Notes: generated by a model from the letters alone, not told the origin. A stretch of DNA of 22,902 nucleotides from CAYMGQ01 sp964390055 (GCA_964390055.1 CAYMGQ010000020.1:1-22902), one strand, 5' to 3'. Shown: positions 7,343 through 14,934, counted from the first letter of the stretch. Translations and numbers: made by a program.

Positions 7343-8278
7343 TTAATTTTCCCATAGTTCTTTGGGATTGATAGGATTACCATGTAATCTAGTTTCAAAA
7401 TGGACATGGGGCCCTGTACTCCTGCCGGTACTCCCCATTTTTGCAATAACTTGTCCCTTATCTACCCTCTGTCCCACCTCTACAAGGTTGCTTCTATTAT
7501 GGGCATATACTGAGCTATACCCATTGCCGTGGGATATGATAATCATTCTACCATAGGCACCATTATAACCAGAGTAGGTTACCATGCCCGCTCCAGCAGC
7601 TAATATTTGTGTATTACTCCTATTAGCTATATCTACTCCCTTATGGAACTCGCGTCGTCGATTGATGGGTGAAATCCTATATCCAAAGGGGGAGGTAATC
7701 CTACCTTTAGCTGGCATAATATTAGGTAGGGCATCTAGGTATTCAAGTTGTTTACCAACATCCTCTGCCAGCTTATTCATGGTTTCTTTTTGTCTTTCTA
7801 TAAGCTCTTCTAATTGGACCATGTCCTTCTCAAAATCTCCTCCACCTCCAGAGGAAACAGGTCTCTGATAAGACCTAGAAACCACAAGTAATGGGTTGTC
7901 TTCATCCCCATCTACATTACTTTGACTCTCTAATCCAACCATGTCTAGCACCTGGGTTTTCAATTTATCTAAATCTTCTAGTTCCTCCTTTACCTTTTTA
8001 GAGTGTAGGTTAAGGGAGGCAATCTCATTTGCCTGCTGTAAATTTTTGTCCTCCAGCTCTAAAACTCTAGAACTAGCAATATTTAGTTTTTGCCTTGTGC
8101 CTACTAGTGAATTGGTAGAAAATATTGATACAAACAAGAGCAAAACTATAGAGATAATGGATAGTTTAGGAAGCCAACTGGGTATATTTATCTCAATAAC
8201 TCTGCCAGTGGAATTAGGTATTATTAAAAATGTATATCTTTTTTTCTGATTACTACTTATATGTTGGAACTTTTTCAT
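7343..8278 (-). CDS. Membrane-anchored M23 metallopeptidase (peptidoglycan endopeptidase)
   Basis: A 311-residue envelope protein. One transmembrane segment lies at about residues 37-55, followed by a predicted coiled coil (about 60-110) and a second helical stretch before the C-terminal LytM/M23 domain (about 190-311). The zinc site is complete: H212-x3-D216 in HKGVD, H260 in VYAHN and H291-x-H293 in GPHVHFE. The domain should lie outside the membrane and cut peptide crosslinks in peptidoglycan. I chose the ATG at 8278 because AGGGGGA lies 5 bases upstream; the open frame extends to 8305. It is the first gene of a two-gene operon with bactofilin, which suggests the polymer positions the peptidase for shape or division. 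Confidence 0.93.
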   Translation of the reverse strand: MKKFQHISSNQKKRYTFLIIPNSTGRVIEINIPSWLPKLSIISIVLLLFVSIFSTNSLVGTRQKLNIASSRVLELEDKNLQQANEIASLNLHSKKVKEELEDLDKLKTQVLDMVGLESQSNVDGDEDNPLLVVSRSYQRPVSSGGGGDFEKDMVQLEELIERQKETMNKLAEDVGKQLEYLDALPNIMPAKGRITSPFGYRISPINRRREFHKGVDIANRSNTQILAAGAGMVTYSGYNGAYGRMIIISHGNGYSSVYAHNRSNLVEVGQRVDKGQVIAKMGSTGRSTGPHVHFETRLHGNPINPKELWEN

Positions 8279-8345
8279 CTTAATCCCCCTAAAAGAGCAT
8301 TGCAATTGTTGTAGATATTTATTCTATATGGCAAATAGAATAACC

Positions 8346-8374
8346 TTTATAGAATATAATCTTTCAATAGACAA
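8346..8374 (-). promoter_or_regulatory. Sigma-A promoter of the M23 peptidase-bactofilin operon
   Basis: On the minus strand, TTGTCT (8374-8369) and TATAAA (8351-8346) are 17 bases apart, with four of six and five of six matches. A leader of about 60 bases would follow. The rest of the gap 8375-8521 is AT-rich without other recognised signals. Confidence 0.5.
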
Positions 8375-8521
8375 AATCTTACATCACATATCCCAATATA
8401 TCAAAAAAACCATAAAAATGGAAGTATAAATATAAAATTGTAAAAATATCGTATGAAAGAAGACTTGGGATAGACTGTGACTTGTCCTAAATTGTTAAAT
8501 CTTATTAAAAACGGAAAATGC

Positions 8522-8557
8522 TTTAAAAGGGTGGGGACCTATTCCCCACCTATTTAA
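8522..8557 (-). terminator. Rho-independent terminator of the 93-residue helical protein gene
   Basis: Bases 8530-8537 pair perfectly with 8543-8550 (8 bp, five of them G-C, loop of 5). On the minus strand it lies 7 bases after the stop codon and is followed by CTTTTAAAG. The plus-strand side has no good T tract. Confidence 0.75.
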
Positions 8558-8839
8558 TTAATCCTCTAGTATTTCTAGTATTTTATCTAGTCTTGACTTC
8601 TGTTCCTCATTTAGGAAGGGTAGTAACTGTTGAATAAGCTCATCTTGATTGGGAATAAGTTGCTTTAATCTTTTAAGTTCGCTTATTATTTCTTCCTTTG
8701 ATTTTTGGCTATATTTTTCAAAAATATCCAAGGCTTTTTGATAATCCTCCTTTGAAAGCATGGATTTTGCCTCTTCTAATTTTGAATAATCACCTTTTTT
8801 TGCAGCTTCTATCATGTCATTAATTTGCCTGCGTTTCAT
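8558..8839 (-). CDS. Small all-helical protein, function unknown
   Basis: A 93-residue, highly charged protein (many K, E, D, Q) predicted to be entirely helical, with coiled-coil-like heptads in the middle (SQKSKEEIISELKRLKQL). There is no signal peptide, cysteine or membrane segment. The C-terminal segment ELIQQLLPFLNEEQKSRLDK resembles a segment of the divergently transcribed 268-residue protein (ENLLELFAPYLDGDQGETL), which hints at a shared helical module. AAGGGGG lies 8 bases before the ATG, and a strong terminator follows the stop. I do not recognise the family. Confidence 0.8.
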   Translation of the reverse strand: MKRRQINDMIEAAKKGDYSKLEEAKSMLSKEDYQKALDIFEKYSQKSKEEIISELKRLKQLIPNQDELIQQLLPFLNEEQKSRLDKILEILED

Positions 8840-9078
8840 TATGGATTCCCCCTTATTTTAGGACCCTTATGGATTTTCAATATAAATATGTTAACTTTAA
8901 TAGACCTATAAACAGAAAAGAATATTATTATCCTCCTATCTATATGCTTATGTCTAATAAGTAGATTTTGTTACATAATTTTATATTCCTAATAAGAGGT
9001 TAGAAATTTTAATAAATTGTTATAACTTGAATATATTTAATTAAGGCAGGAGCAGTATATGTATGAAGGGGGTAGAAT

Positions 9079-9885
9079 ATGGGTAAAAGTAGTGAAGAAA
9101 ATATGGTTAGGGGCTATAAAAAAGAACCTTTAAAAATGGCGGCTATAATTTTTTTGATTCATATATTAAATTCTAATAAAAACGCAGCTAATACTTTAAA
9201 TCTAATAGATATAGACAGCAAGGAGTTGGAGGAAAAATGTAAACTCCTTAATCGGATCAAGGGATATATGGATACTGATGAACAATACATTGTCCATAGG
9301 GCCGAAATTATTTTAGATATAATGGGCAAGGTCAAATCCCTACTAGAGGGTCCAGAGCTTTTTAGTGCCCAGGTCCGCTATTATTCCCTTAGTTTGGAAG
9401 AAAGAAAACGGAATATGTTAATTGATATTGGCAGATATATGGAGGAGGAAGATAGGGATATATTACATATGGCCCTTGATTTAGATAAAGAAGCAAGGAA
9501 AATAGAAAAAGCAGTAAGGGAATTAATAGGGGTAATCCAGCAAGGCATTAGTCTAGAAAATATAGATAGGATATTAGAGTTGCTTGACCCACTCTTGGGA
9601 AATTATATAGGGGAAAGAAGAAAGGAAATTAAAAAAATTAGCAGTATATTAAGGCTGGTAAAGTCTTTGGAGGGGAAGGATTCCCTACAGGAGGAAAATT
9701 TACTGGAGTTGTTTGCTCCCTATCTGGATGGTGACCAGGGGGAGACATTAGTTCGAATGATGCAGATTGCAAAGACACTTAGTCAAACAATGGAATCAAA
9801 GGTTGATGATGCTGGTGAAGGTCCTGAAATCAAGGAGGCAGACCTAGGGGGATCTGATGCAGGGTCATTAGAACCTGTGCATTAG
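9079..9885 (+). CDS. Helical protein with repeated LLxPxL motif, function unknown
   Basis: A 268-residue protein predicted nearly all helical and cytoplasmic, rich in charged residues. The segment near residues 12-35 (EPLKMAAIIFLIHILNSNKN) is moderately hydrophobic but broken by charges, so it is more likely a buried helix than a membrane anchor. Two related units lie in the second half: ENIDRILELLDPLLGNYIG and EENLLELFAPYLDGDQGET; a third copy-like segment ends the divergent 93-residue protein. The last 30 residues are acidic and glycine-rich, probably disordered. AAGGGGG lies 6 bases before the ATG. It is divergent from the 93-residue gene across about 240 bases of AT-rich DNA in which I found no convincing promoter. 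I cannot assign a function. Confidence 0.82.
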   Translation: MGKSSEENMVRGYKKEPLKMAAIIFLIHILNSNKNAANTLNLIDIDSKELEEKCKLLNRIKGYMDTDEQYIVHRAEIILDIMGKVKSLLEGPELFSAQVRYYSLSLEERKRNMLIDIGRYMEEEDRDILHMALDLDKEARKIEKAVRELIGVIQQGISLENIDRILELLDPLLGNYIGERRKEIKKISSILRLVKSLEGKDSLQEENLLELFAPYLDGDQGETLVRMMQIAKTLSQTMESKVDDAGEGPEIKEADLGGSDAGSLEPVH

Positions 9886-9954
9886 ACAAAAAATTATGCT
9901 ATATTAATTATATATGTTTAGAATATTTCTTATTGAATTAAGGAGATGAAATAG

Positions 9955-10125
9955 ATGTTAACCAAGGAAAAAATGAATCGGATTAATGAATTGGCTAGAA
10001 TATCAAAGAAAAGGGCTTTAAGTGGGGAGGAAAAAAAGGAGCAGGACCTGTTAAGAAAGGAATACCTTGAATCCTTTAGAAAATCCTTTAGGAAACAGTT
10101 GGACAATATCAAAATAACCGATTAA
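9955..10125 (+). CDS. ynzC: YnzC-family (DUF896) small protein
   Basis: A 56-residue protein beginning MLTKEKMNRINELARISK and continuing with ALSGEEKKEQDLLRKEYL. This is the DUF896/UPF0291 (YnzC) signature: two short helices forming a hairpin, found across Firmicutes and linked in Bacillus to SOS-related expression, without a settled role. It is shorter than the 77 residues of Bacillus YnzC, lacking the C-terminal tail, as many clostridial members do. AGGAG at 9941-9945 lies 9 bases before the ATG. It follows the 268-residue protein gene by 69 bases and might be co-transcribed with it. Confidence 0.9.
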   Translation: MLTKEKMNRINELARISKKRALSGEEKKEQDLLRKEYLESFRKSFRKQLDNIKITD

Positions 10126-10274
10126 AACATACTATATATTGTGGAATATATCTCACTAGAAAAATATAGCACTATATGTTGAACGATTCCCAATTAATAT
10201 CAACAAGAAAAACTAATTTTTTTAAGGCCCCTTATTTATAATGGTGGTGTATTAGATAAATGGGGGGTCATATT

Positions 10275-10745
10275 TTGAAAAGAATTCTAATTTTGATTTT
10301 ATTATTTCTACTGATTTTCCTAAATAAGGGTTCAATTTTTGCTTCCTTTCAAGGTCCGGGGGAATGTGAAGGTCAAATGCAGGCGCATTTACAAGATATT
10401 TTCAATAACAGGATTTGGATTTGGAATAATTTCCTGCTGGGAAATTTGACACTAGAGGATGTAGAGGATAGGTTAAAAGAAAGCATAGGAGGAGAATTGC
10501 TAGCAGAGGATTTAAAAACCTTTGAAGATATCCTTAAAAATCCCACTTCATATGAGACTATAGAGGAGGTTACTATTAAAAACTGTGAATTAATTAAGAA
10601 AGATAGGGATAGGAAGATTTTATTAACAAGAATCCAGTGGTCCATAAGGGGGTTTAATGGGTTAGAAACTGAAGAATTAGAATATATAGTTCATATGAAA
10701 AGGCGGAACAATAGCTGGTTTATGAATAATTACCTAGTAAAGTAA
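10275..10745 (+). CDS. Exported protein of unknown function with TTG start
   Basis: A 156-residue protein. A basic start (LKR) and about 17 hydrophobic residues make a signal peptide or membrane anchor, with a likely cleavage near SIFA-SFQG. The mature part is predicted mixed helix and strand, with two cysteines (in GECEGQ and KNCELI) that could form a disulphide outside the cell; the C-terminal strands (ILLTRIQWSIRGF, LEYIVHMKRR, SWFMNNYLVK) suggest a compact domain. I prefer TTG 10275 because GGGGGG at 10262-10267 sits 7 bases upstream and the signal peptide then starts normally; ATG 10260 would add five residues and place that G run inside the gene. A strong terminator follows. It precedes degS but is separated by that terminator. 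Confidence 0.75.
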   Translation: MKRILILILLFLLIFLNKGSIFASFQGPGECEGQMQAHLQDIFNNRIWIWNNFLLGNLTLEDVEDRLKESIGGELLAEDLKTFEDILKNPTSYETIEEVTIKNCELIKKDRDRKILLTRIQWSIRGFNGLETEELEYIVHMKRRNNSWFMNNYLVK

Positions 10746-10753
10746 GATATTTT

Positions 10754-10779
10754 AAAGAAGGGAGAAATCCCTTTTTTTA
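10754..10779 (+). terminator. Rho-independent terminator after the exported protein gene
   Basis: Bases 10754-10763 pair with 10768-10777 around a GAAA tetraloop (10764-10767), including the core AAGGGA/TCCCTT, followed by a run of seven T residues that partly joins the stem. It separates the exported protein gene from degS. Confidence 0.85.
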
Positions 10780-10826
10780 TATGTATAGGAATAATTTAAA
10801 AATAAAACAAAAAAAACAAAGGAAAA

Positions 10827-10854
10827 CTGTCACCATTTGTAGAATTCATACAAT
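10827..10854 (+). promoter_or_regulatory. Possible promoter of the degS-degU-degV group
   Basis: CTGTCA (10827-10832) and TACAAT (10849-10854) are 16 bases apart, with four of six and five of six consensus positions. It lies between the terminator at 10754-10779 and the degS start, where a promoter is needed. The match is modest. Confidence 0.35.
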
Positions 10855-10889
10855 ATCGATTAACGTCTAAATTTAAGGTGATTAAAACT

Positions 10890-12041
10890 ATGAAGAAAGA
10901 TATTGTAGGTATTGAAAAAATTAATGAGGTTTTCCAAAATATTATTAATGTAGTTGAGGATAGCAAATCTGAGATGTATGATATAGTTGATATTATTCGC
11001 AAGGAGTATGATGATTTGTTGTTTCAATTACAAAATATTAGGGAAGAAGCAATTAAAATCATAGATGAGGTTGATCAACTAGAGGGCTTAGAAAAAAACA
11101 GTAGGCAGATATTATTAGAGGTTAGCAAGAATTTTACCCGCTACAGTGAAGAGGATATACAGAAGGCCTATGAGAAGGCAAATATTTTACAAATGCAGCT
11201 TATGCTTAAAAGACAGAAGGAACGAGAATTAATCACAAGACGAACAGAAATAGAAAGACGTATAAAACGATTTGAAAATACCCTAAAAAAGGCAGAGAAT
11301 TTAACTACAAAAATTGATGTTATCCATGAGTTTTTGGATGGGAATGTAAAGGGAATTAGCTCTGCTGTTGTAGATATTGAGGAGAAATATCAACTGGGCA
11401 GAAAAGTTATACATGTTCAGGAAGAGGAAAGAAAAAGGGTGGCTAGGGATATTCATGATGGGCCAGCCCAACTCCTAACTAATTTAGTTATTAAGACTGA
11501 ATTATGTGAAAAGCTTATGGACATTGATATTATGAAGGCCAAGGAAGAACTATCAGATATAAGAAAATGTGCAAGAGAGAGCATTAATGATATAAGGGGG
11601 ATAATTTATAATCTTAGGCCTATGTCAATTGATGATATAGGTTTTGTGCCTGCCATACAGAGATATATTGAAGACTTTGAAAAGGACACTAATATAGATA
11701 CTAGCTTAATAATCCTATCTCAAATAGATCTGGAGGATAGGATAAAAAACCTTTCAATCTTTAGGATTGTTCAAGAGGCACTAAACAATATCAAAAAACA
11801 TTCTCAGGCAGATACAGCTAAGGTCAAAATTGACATGGAGGGTGACAATATAAATATTTATATTGAAGATGATGGAGTAGGTTTTGATATCAATGAGGTT
11901 GAGAGACCTGATTGCGAGGAGGGCGGTTTTGGTTTAATTAATATAAAAGAAAGAGCTGAACTATTAAAGGGTAATTTTAACATAAAGAGTGAGATTAATA
12001 GGGGGACATCCGTTATGGTAAGTATACCTAGGAAAACTTAA
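10890..12041 (+). CDS. degS: DegS-type sensor histidine kinase
   Basis: A 383-residue cytoplasmic kinase with no membrane segment, like Bacillus DegS (385). Residues about 1-165 form the helical, coiled-coil sensor domain. The HisKA_3 dimerisation helix has EEERKRVARDIHDGPAQ, with the phospho-acceptor at H189, the same number I recall for Bacillus DegS. The ATPase domain follows: N box in EALNNIKKHSQA, G1 box DDGVGFD and G2 box GGFGLINIKERAELL. It should phosphorylate the response regulator encoded 21 bases downstream. I chose ATG 10890 because AAGGTG at 10875-10880 is 9 bases upstream; the open frame begins at a GTG inside that site. DegS-DegU control exoenzymes, motility and biofilm genes in Bacillus; targets here are unknown. 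Confidence 0.94.
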   Translation: MKKDIVGIEKINEVFQNIINVVEDSKSEMYDIVDIIRKEYDDLLFQLQNIREEAIKIIDEVDQLEGLEKNSRQILLEVSKNFTRYSEEDIQKAYEKANILQMQLMLKRQKERELITRRTEIERRIKRFENTLKKAENLTTKIDVIHEFLDGNVKGISSAVVDIEEKYQLGRKVIHVQEEERKRVARDIHDGPAQLLTNLVIKTELCEKLMDIDIMKAKEELSDIRKCARESINDIRGIIYNLRPMSIDDIGFVPAIQRYIEDFEKDTNIDTSLIILSQIDLEDRIKNLSIFRIVQEALNNIKKHSQADTAKVKIDMEGDNINIYIEDDGVGFDINEVERPDCEEGGFGLINIKERAELLKGNFNIKSEINRGTSVMVSIPRKT

Positions 12042-12062
12042 AATTGATGGGGGAGGATAATT

Positions 12063-12704
12063 ATGCACAAAATAAAGCTACTCTTGGTGGATGATCATTC
12101 CTTGGTAAGGCAGGGAATTAAACAAATTTTAGAGCTGGAGAAGGACATTAAAGTTATAGGACAAGCAGCGGATGGGGAGGAAGCCATTGAAAAGGTTAAA
12201 GAATTAAAACCTGATATAGTCCTATTAGATATAAATATGCCTAAGTTAAATGGAATCCAGACTTTAAGAAGACTAAAGGATATGGATAATACAATTAAAG
12301 TAATGATGCTAACCTTTCATAAGGATAAAGAATATCTATATGAAATTATTAATATAGGGGCAGATGGTTATATAATAAAGGACGCGGAAAGTGATAGTCT
12401 AATTAAGGCCATCAGAGATGTCTATAGTGGCGAAACCTATATCCACCCCAACTTAAGTACAAAGCTTGTTAGGGGATTAAACAATCAGGGGAAAAAGGAG
12501 GATGTCCCTCGGTTGACCAGGAGGGAGTACGAGGTACTAACGCTAATTGCTGAGGGCTTAAATAATAGAGATATAGCCTCGAGTTTATTTATCAGTGAAA
12601 AGACTGTAAAAAATCATGTATCTAATATATTTAAAAAAATTGATGTAAATGATAGGACCCAGGCAGCAATTTACGCCTATAAAAATAATATTAAAAAAAT
12701 ATAA
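12063..12704 (+). CDS. degU: DegU-type response regulator (NarL/LuxR family)
   Basis: A 213-residue regulator. The receiver domain (1-120) has the acidic pair D10-D11, phospho-acceptor D56 in LLDINMP (D56 also in Bacillus DegU), T84 and K106 in IIKDA. The LuxR-type helix-turn-helix (about 150-210) has LTRREYEVLTLIAEGLNN and ISEKTVKNHVSNIFKK. It binds DNA in response to phosphorylation by the partner kinase encoded just upstream. The ribosome binding site GGGGGAGG lies about 7 bases before the ATG. The 213-residue length is slightly less than the 229 of Bacillus DegU, the difference being a shorter linker between the domains. Confidence 0.94.
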   Translation: MHKIKLLLVDDHSLVRQGIKQILELEKDIKVIGQAADGEEAIEKVKELKPDIVLLDINMPKLNGIQTLRRLKDMDNTIKVMMLTFHKDKEYLYEIINIGADGYIIKDAESDSLIKAIRDVYSGETYIHPNLSTKLVRGLNNQGKKEDVPRLTRREYEVLTLIAEGLNNRDIASSLFISEKTVKNHVSNIFKKIDVNDRTQAAIYAYKNNIKKI

Positions 12705-12773
12705 ATAATTAAATATCTAAAAAGGGGAAAGAGTATTTAGTAGGACAATAGATTTTGATTGGAGGCTAATCTA

Positions 12774-13598
12774 ATGCAAATTATAACAGACAGTTCTTGC
12801 GATATACCTCAGGAATTAATTGATAAGTACAAGATAAAAGTAGTAGCTTTAAATATTGAAATAGACGGTAAAAACTACATAGATGGGGTCGAGATCAGCC
12901 ATGAGGAATTTTATGAAAAAATGGCAGAATCCGAAGAAATACCAAAAACCTCCCAACCCTCCCCACAGAATTTTATAGATGCATTCAAGGAGGGGGTTAA
13001 CAAATGTGGTGAGGTATTGAGTATACATCTTTCCTCCAAATTAAGTGGCACTCAAGATTGTGCTAGAATTGCCAAAAATATTGTAACAGGAGATATAGAA
13101 ATATTTGATTCCCTAAGTGGGTCCCTAGGACTTGGCTTGCAGGTTTTAGAAGCTGCACGATTGGCTAGGGAAGGATTAAAAATTGATAATATAGTGGAAA
13201 AGCTCAAGGAATTTAGGGATGAATTAAAGGTAGTAGTTTATCTTGAAAGTCTAGAAAACGCAGTCAAAGGTGGCCGGGTAACTAGAACTAGGGAAGTTAT
13301 CGCAAACCTACTAAATTTAAAACCGGTTGTCCATGTGGACGGGGGTTATGTAAAGGTATTAAGGACTATGCGGGGCAAGAGACGGGCTATAAATGTACTG
13401 TTAACTATGATGGAGGAAAAGAATATTAGCTACAGGGATAGGATAGTTGGTATAACCCATTGTGACTGTTTAGAGGATGCCCTAAAGCTAAAGGAAAGGA
13501 TTATTGAAAGATTTAACCCTGCGGAGGTACTAGTTTCTACAATGGGGCCAGTTATTGGCACCCATGCAGGATTAGGTGGTTTGCTAGTTTGTTTTTAA
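12774..13598 (+). CDS. DegV family fatty-acid-binding protein
   Basis: A 274-residue DegV-family protein. The N-terminal lobe begins MQIITDSSCDIP, the hallmark DegV start; SQPSPQNF (about residue 62), HLSSKLSGT (about 88), FDSLSGSLGLG (about 110) and GGRVTRTRE (about 164) are conserved; the C-terminal lobe ends GPVIGTHAGLGGL. Members bind a fatty acid (FakB role) and present it to a fatty acid kinase for phospholipid synthesis. The Bacillus gene named degV sits beside degS-degU and this order is kept here, 69 bases after degU with no terminator between, so co-transcription is likely. I chose ATG 12774 because GGAGG at 12761-12765 is 8 bases upstream. No fatty acid kinase gene is in the window. 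Confidence 0.93.
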   Translation: MQIITDSSCDIPQELIDKYKIKVVALNIEIDGKNYIDGVEISHEEFYEKMAESEEIPKTSQPSPQNFIDAFKEGVNKCGEVLSIHLSSKLSGTQDCARIAKNIVTGDIEIFDSLSGSLGLGLQVLEAARLAREGLKIDNIVEKLKEFRDELKVVVYLESLENAVKGGRVTRTREVIANLLNLKPVVHVDGGYVKVLRTMRGKRRAINVLLTMMEEKNISYRDRIVGITHCDCLEDALKLKERIIERFNPAEVLVSTMGPVIGTHAGLGGLLVCF

Positions 13599-13602
13599 GC
13601 AA

Positions 13603-13630
13603 GGTGTCCTTAGAGATGGGACACCCTTTT
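13603..13630 (+). terminator. Rho-independent terminator after the DegV-family gene
   Basis: Bases 13603-13609 (GGTGTCC) pair perfectly with 13619-13625 (GGACACC), loop of 9, followed by CTTTT. It lies 4 bases after the stop. On the minus strand the tail is poor, so the convergent cation transporter gene may use it less well. Confidence 0.8.
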
Positions 13631-13643
13631 ATATTGCAATATT

Positions 13644-14564
13644 TTATTTTTTTATTTTGTCACGACAGTATTGACATTCCTCACTCATTGATTGGATACA
13701 GGGATTAACATGGATTAGCACATCCTGAATATCATAGGCAGAATCCATAATATTTACCTTGGCCCTAGCGGCAGCATCATGACCCTCTTCAACTGTAATA
13801 TTGGGGTTGACACATACCTTCATATCTACAATATATTTGGAACCATATTGCCTCATCCTAACATCCTGCACCTCCTTTATACCCTTGGCCTTTAAGGCAG
13901 CACTTCTAACCTCATCCAAAACTTCCTTGGGTGGGGCGGTATCCATTAAAGTCATAATTGCCTGGCTATAAATAGATATACCTGTTTTTAATATGAGAAT
14001 GGCAACAAATATGCCGGCCAGTGGGTCCATAATGGGATAGCCTAGTATGGCCCCTATAATCCCCACTAAAGCTGCCACTGATGAGAAGGCATCTGAACGA
14101 TGATGCCAGGCCTCGGCTATGATTGCCGAGTTATTGATTTTTTCTCCGATTCTAATTGCGTATTGATATAGGCCCTCCTTGGCAACAATGGACAAGATAG
14201 CGATATAGGCTGCCATCAAAGATGGGGGGCTAAGTAGGGGTTTGCGCAATACCTTATATGATGAAAAACCAATACCTAAGGCAGTAACAATTAGTATAAT
14301 GGCCAGAAATTTAGATGTGATAGTTTCGGCCCTGTAGTGGCCATAGGGGTGAGATTCATCAGGGGGCTTGTGGGCAATTTTGACGCCCTGCAGGACAATA
14401 ATAGTAGCAAAGAGGTCAGAAGCTGAATGAAATGCATCAGCCACCAATGCAGTACTTCCGGCTATTATACCAATGATAGCCTTAACTATGGTTAAGGCAA
14501 TATTTATAATAATACTGGTAATAGAAACCTTCCTTGCTTCTTGATAACGAAATTGGTCTTCCAT
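13644..14564 (-). CDS. Cation diffusion facilitator family transporter
   Basis: A 306-residue CDF metal exporter with six predicted membrane helices and a C-terminal cytoplasmic domain. The metal site is H46-x3-D50 in the second helix (DAFHSASD) and H154-x3-D158 in the fifth (HHRSD), the HD-HD arrangement typical of zinc-like metals. HPYGHYRAE after helix 2 is the family signature. The cytoplasmic domain (about 205-290) includes VDMKVCVNP and DVLIHVNP. The C-terminus adds a C-x7-C-x2-C tail (HVNPCIQSMSEECQYC), which could bind metal. I chose ATG 14564 because AAGGAAGGTG lies just upstream at 14571-14580; the open frame begins with a GTG inside that site. No metal-responsive regulator gene lies beside it. 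Confidence 0.93.
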   Translation of the reverse strand: MEDQFRYQEARKVSITSIIINIALTIVKAIIGIIAGSTALVADAFHSASDLFATIIVLQGVKIAHKPPDESHPYGHYRAETITSKFLAIILIVTALGIGFSSYKVLRKPLLSPPSLMAAYIAILSIVAKEGLYQYAIRIGEKINNSAIIAEAWHHRSDAFSSVAALVGIIGAILGYPIMDPLAGIFVAILILKTGISIYSQAIMTLMDTAPPKEVLDEVRSAALKAKGIKEVQDVRMRQYGSKYIVDMKVCVNPNITVEEGHDAAARAKVNIMDSAYDIQDVLIHVNPCIQSMSEECQYCRDKIKK

Positions 14565-14613
14565 ACAATACACCTTCCTTTATTTAAAGGGACTTTTATA
14601 TCTTCTGCTTACT

Positions 14614-14642
14614 ATTATAGTATATGTAGATGGCTTTTTAAA
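14614..14642 (-). promoter_or_regulatory. Probable promoter of the cation transporter gene
   Basis: On the minus strand, TATAAT (14619-14614) is perfect. TTTAAA (14642-14637) lies 17 bases upstream and matches the -35 at four of six positions. The leader would be about 45 bases. Confidence 0.5.
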
Positions 14643-14679
14643 TTATATGAATTTTTTAAAAAACCAACAATTAAAAAAG

Positions 14680-14719
14680 CAATATTTAAAAGGCTTCTAG
14701 TGAGTAACTAGAAGCCTTT
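14680..14719 (-). terminator. Terminator of the leftward tRNA-Leu gene
   Basis: Bases 14689-14700 pair perfectly with 14708-14719 (12 bp, loop of 7). On the minus strand it lies 17 bases after the tRNA 3' end and a T-rich stretch follows. The plus-strand side also has six T residues, so it can work both ways, but no rightward gene needs it. Confidence 0.85.
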
Positions 14720-14736
14720 GATTTTTTATTTAATAG

Positions 14737-14823
14737 TGGTGCCGTGGAAGGGAATCGAACCCCCATGATGTTACCATCGGCAGATTTTGAGTCTGCTGCG
14801 TCTGCCTATTCCGCCACCACGGC
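14737..14823 (-). tRNA. tRNA-Leu, anticodon CAA
   Basis: An 87-base cloverleaf on the minus strand with encoded CCA (complement at 14737-14739). The acceptor arms GCCGTGG and CCACGGC pair fully. The anticodon stem GCAGA/TCTGC holds the loop CTCAAAA, with anticodon CAA (complement at 14787-14789) reading TTG. The long variable arm (GATGGTAACATC) is that of a class II tRNA, and the T arm has GGTTCGATTCC. It has its own promoter and terminator. Confidence 0.96.
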
Positions 14824-14842
14824 TTATTTAACTATGTGAATA

Positions 14843-14871
14843 ATATTACCATAAAGAAAATTTAATGTCAA
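14843..14871 (-). promoter_or_regulatory. Promoter of tRNA-Leu(CAA)
   Basis: On the minus strand, TTGACA (14871-14866) and TAATAT (14848-14843) are 17 bases apart. The -35 is perfect and the -10 matches four of six, and it ends 19 bases before the tRNA 5' end. Confidence 0.75.
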
Positions 14872-14934
14872 TATACAAATAAATGTAATAACAAACAAAG
14901 ATTTTAATTATTTTAAGAATAAAAAAATAATATG

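Noticed and set aside
7362..8249. Open frames on the plus strand opposite the M23 peptidase gene
   Set aside because: They mirror a gene with complete catalytic motifs and have low-complexity, serine/leucine-rich translations with no ribosome binding sites.
10126..10180. AT-rich imperfect inverted repeat after ynzC
   Set aside because: The arms (6+6 bp with a 5-base bulge) are almost all A/T and no T tract follows, so a terminator or operator call is not supported.
13631..13642. Perfect 12-base palindrome ATATTGCAATAT between the DegV-family and cation transporter genes
   Set aside because: It is short, AT-rich and in a gap between gene ends; chance is a sufficient explanation.
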